Positions 53,661-53,753 of a stretch of 53,753 nucleotides of DNA are shown here, in pieces. The DNA is from Clostridia bacterium (GTDB lineage: Bacteria > Bacillota > Clostridia > Christensenellales > Borkfalkiaceae). Positions within the stretch are counted from its first letter, which is position 1; the number at the start of each line of letters is the position of its first letter. A program made the translations under genes and the position numbers. Below the pieces are notes generated by a model. It was not told the DNA's origin. It searched no databases and worked only from the letters and a program-made list of their open reading frames with translations. The stretch lies in contig JAFTHU010000019.1 of the NCBI GenBank assembly GCA_017457215.1, positions 1 through 53,753 on the forward strand, given 5' to 3'.

Positions 53661-53753
53661 ATTTTCATTTTTGCCGAAAATACGGAAAATATGCTTGTTC
53701 TCGTCCGTTTCGGCAAAATCTGCTCCCTTATGGCGCATGAGCCGTATGGAAGC

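Overview
The window is a 53.7 kb stretch of a bacterial chromosome that is almost entirely housekeeping and transport genes. Strong GGAGG-type ribosome binding sites, sigma-A promoters close to TTGACA-17-TATAAT, a YabP/YabQ/DivIC sporulation-type cluster, a HisZ-dependent short HisG, and many lipoproteins point to an endospore-lineage Bacillota, most likely an uncultured gut Clostridia. The exact family cannot be fixed from sequence alone. No tRNA, rRNA, CRISPR array, transposase or prophage gene is visible.

Layout. 1-4.8 kb: the str operon rpsL-rpsG-fusA-tuf on the minus strand (tuf cut by the window edge), with an unusually long, hairpin-dense rpsL-rpsG spacer. 4.9-8.8 kb: a lipoprotein and valS. 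8.9-11.5 kb, plus strand: an NMT1/SsuA-type ABC transporter whose promoter shares its -35 palindrome with valS. 11.6-16.9 kb, minus: a maltodextrin-type ABC transporter without ATPase, then malQ. 16.9-20.7 kb: M50-like protease, Ppx/GppA, DivIC, YabQ, YabP and a TtcA-like enzyme. 20.7-24.5 kb: MATE exporter with a cytidylate-kinase-like protein, YihY-like membrane protein, and a Cys/Asn-rich protein. 24.6-26.7 kb: a Gfo/Idh/MocA oxidoreductase divergent from an AraC regulator. 26.7-29.2 kb: GMP synthase lacking its glutaminase domain, and IMP dehydrogenase. 29.3-30.8 kb: two divergent envelope proteins. 30.9-40.1 kb: a seven-gene oligopeptide transporter operon (repeat lipoprotein, OppA, B, C, D, F, small membrane protein). 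40.2-50.1 kb: serC-serA-hisZGDCBHAF-hisIE, a complete histidine pathway preceded by two serine genes. 50.2-53.5 kb: cysteine desulfidase-like protein and a membrane-bound CapD/PglF-type sugar dehydratase.

How the genes connect. The his run encodes the whole pathway from PRPP and ATP to histidine, with HisH/HisF supplying ammonia from glutamine. guaB and guaA form the GMP branch, but the amidotransferase half of GuaA is not present here. The peptide and maltodextrin importers feed amino acid and sugar catabolism, and MalQ processes imported maltodextrins. The YabP/YabQ/DivIC run links the window to sporulation and division.

Nothing here is an obvious defence or mobile system. The most interesting signals are the split-type GMP synthase, the structured rpsL-rpsG spacer, the Cys/Asn-rich protein, short hairpins right at several predicted transcription starts, an OppD with an insertion inside its nucleotide-binding domain, and the unusual peptide-transporter operon.
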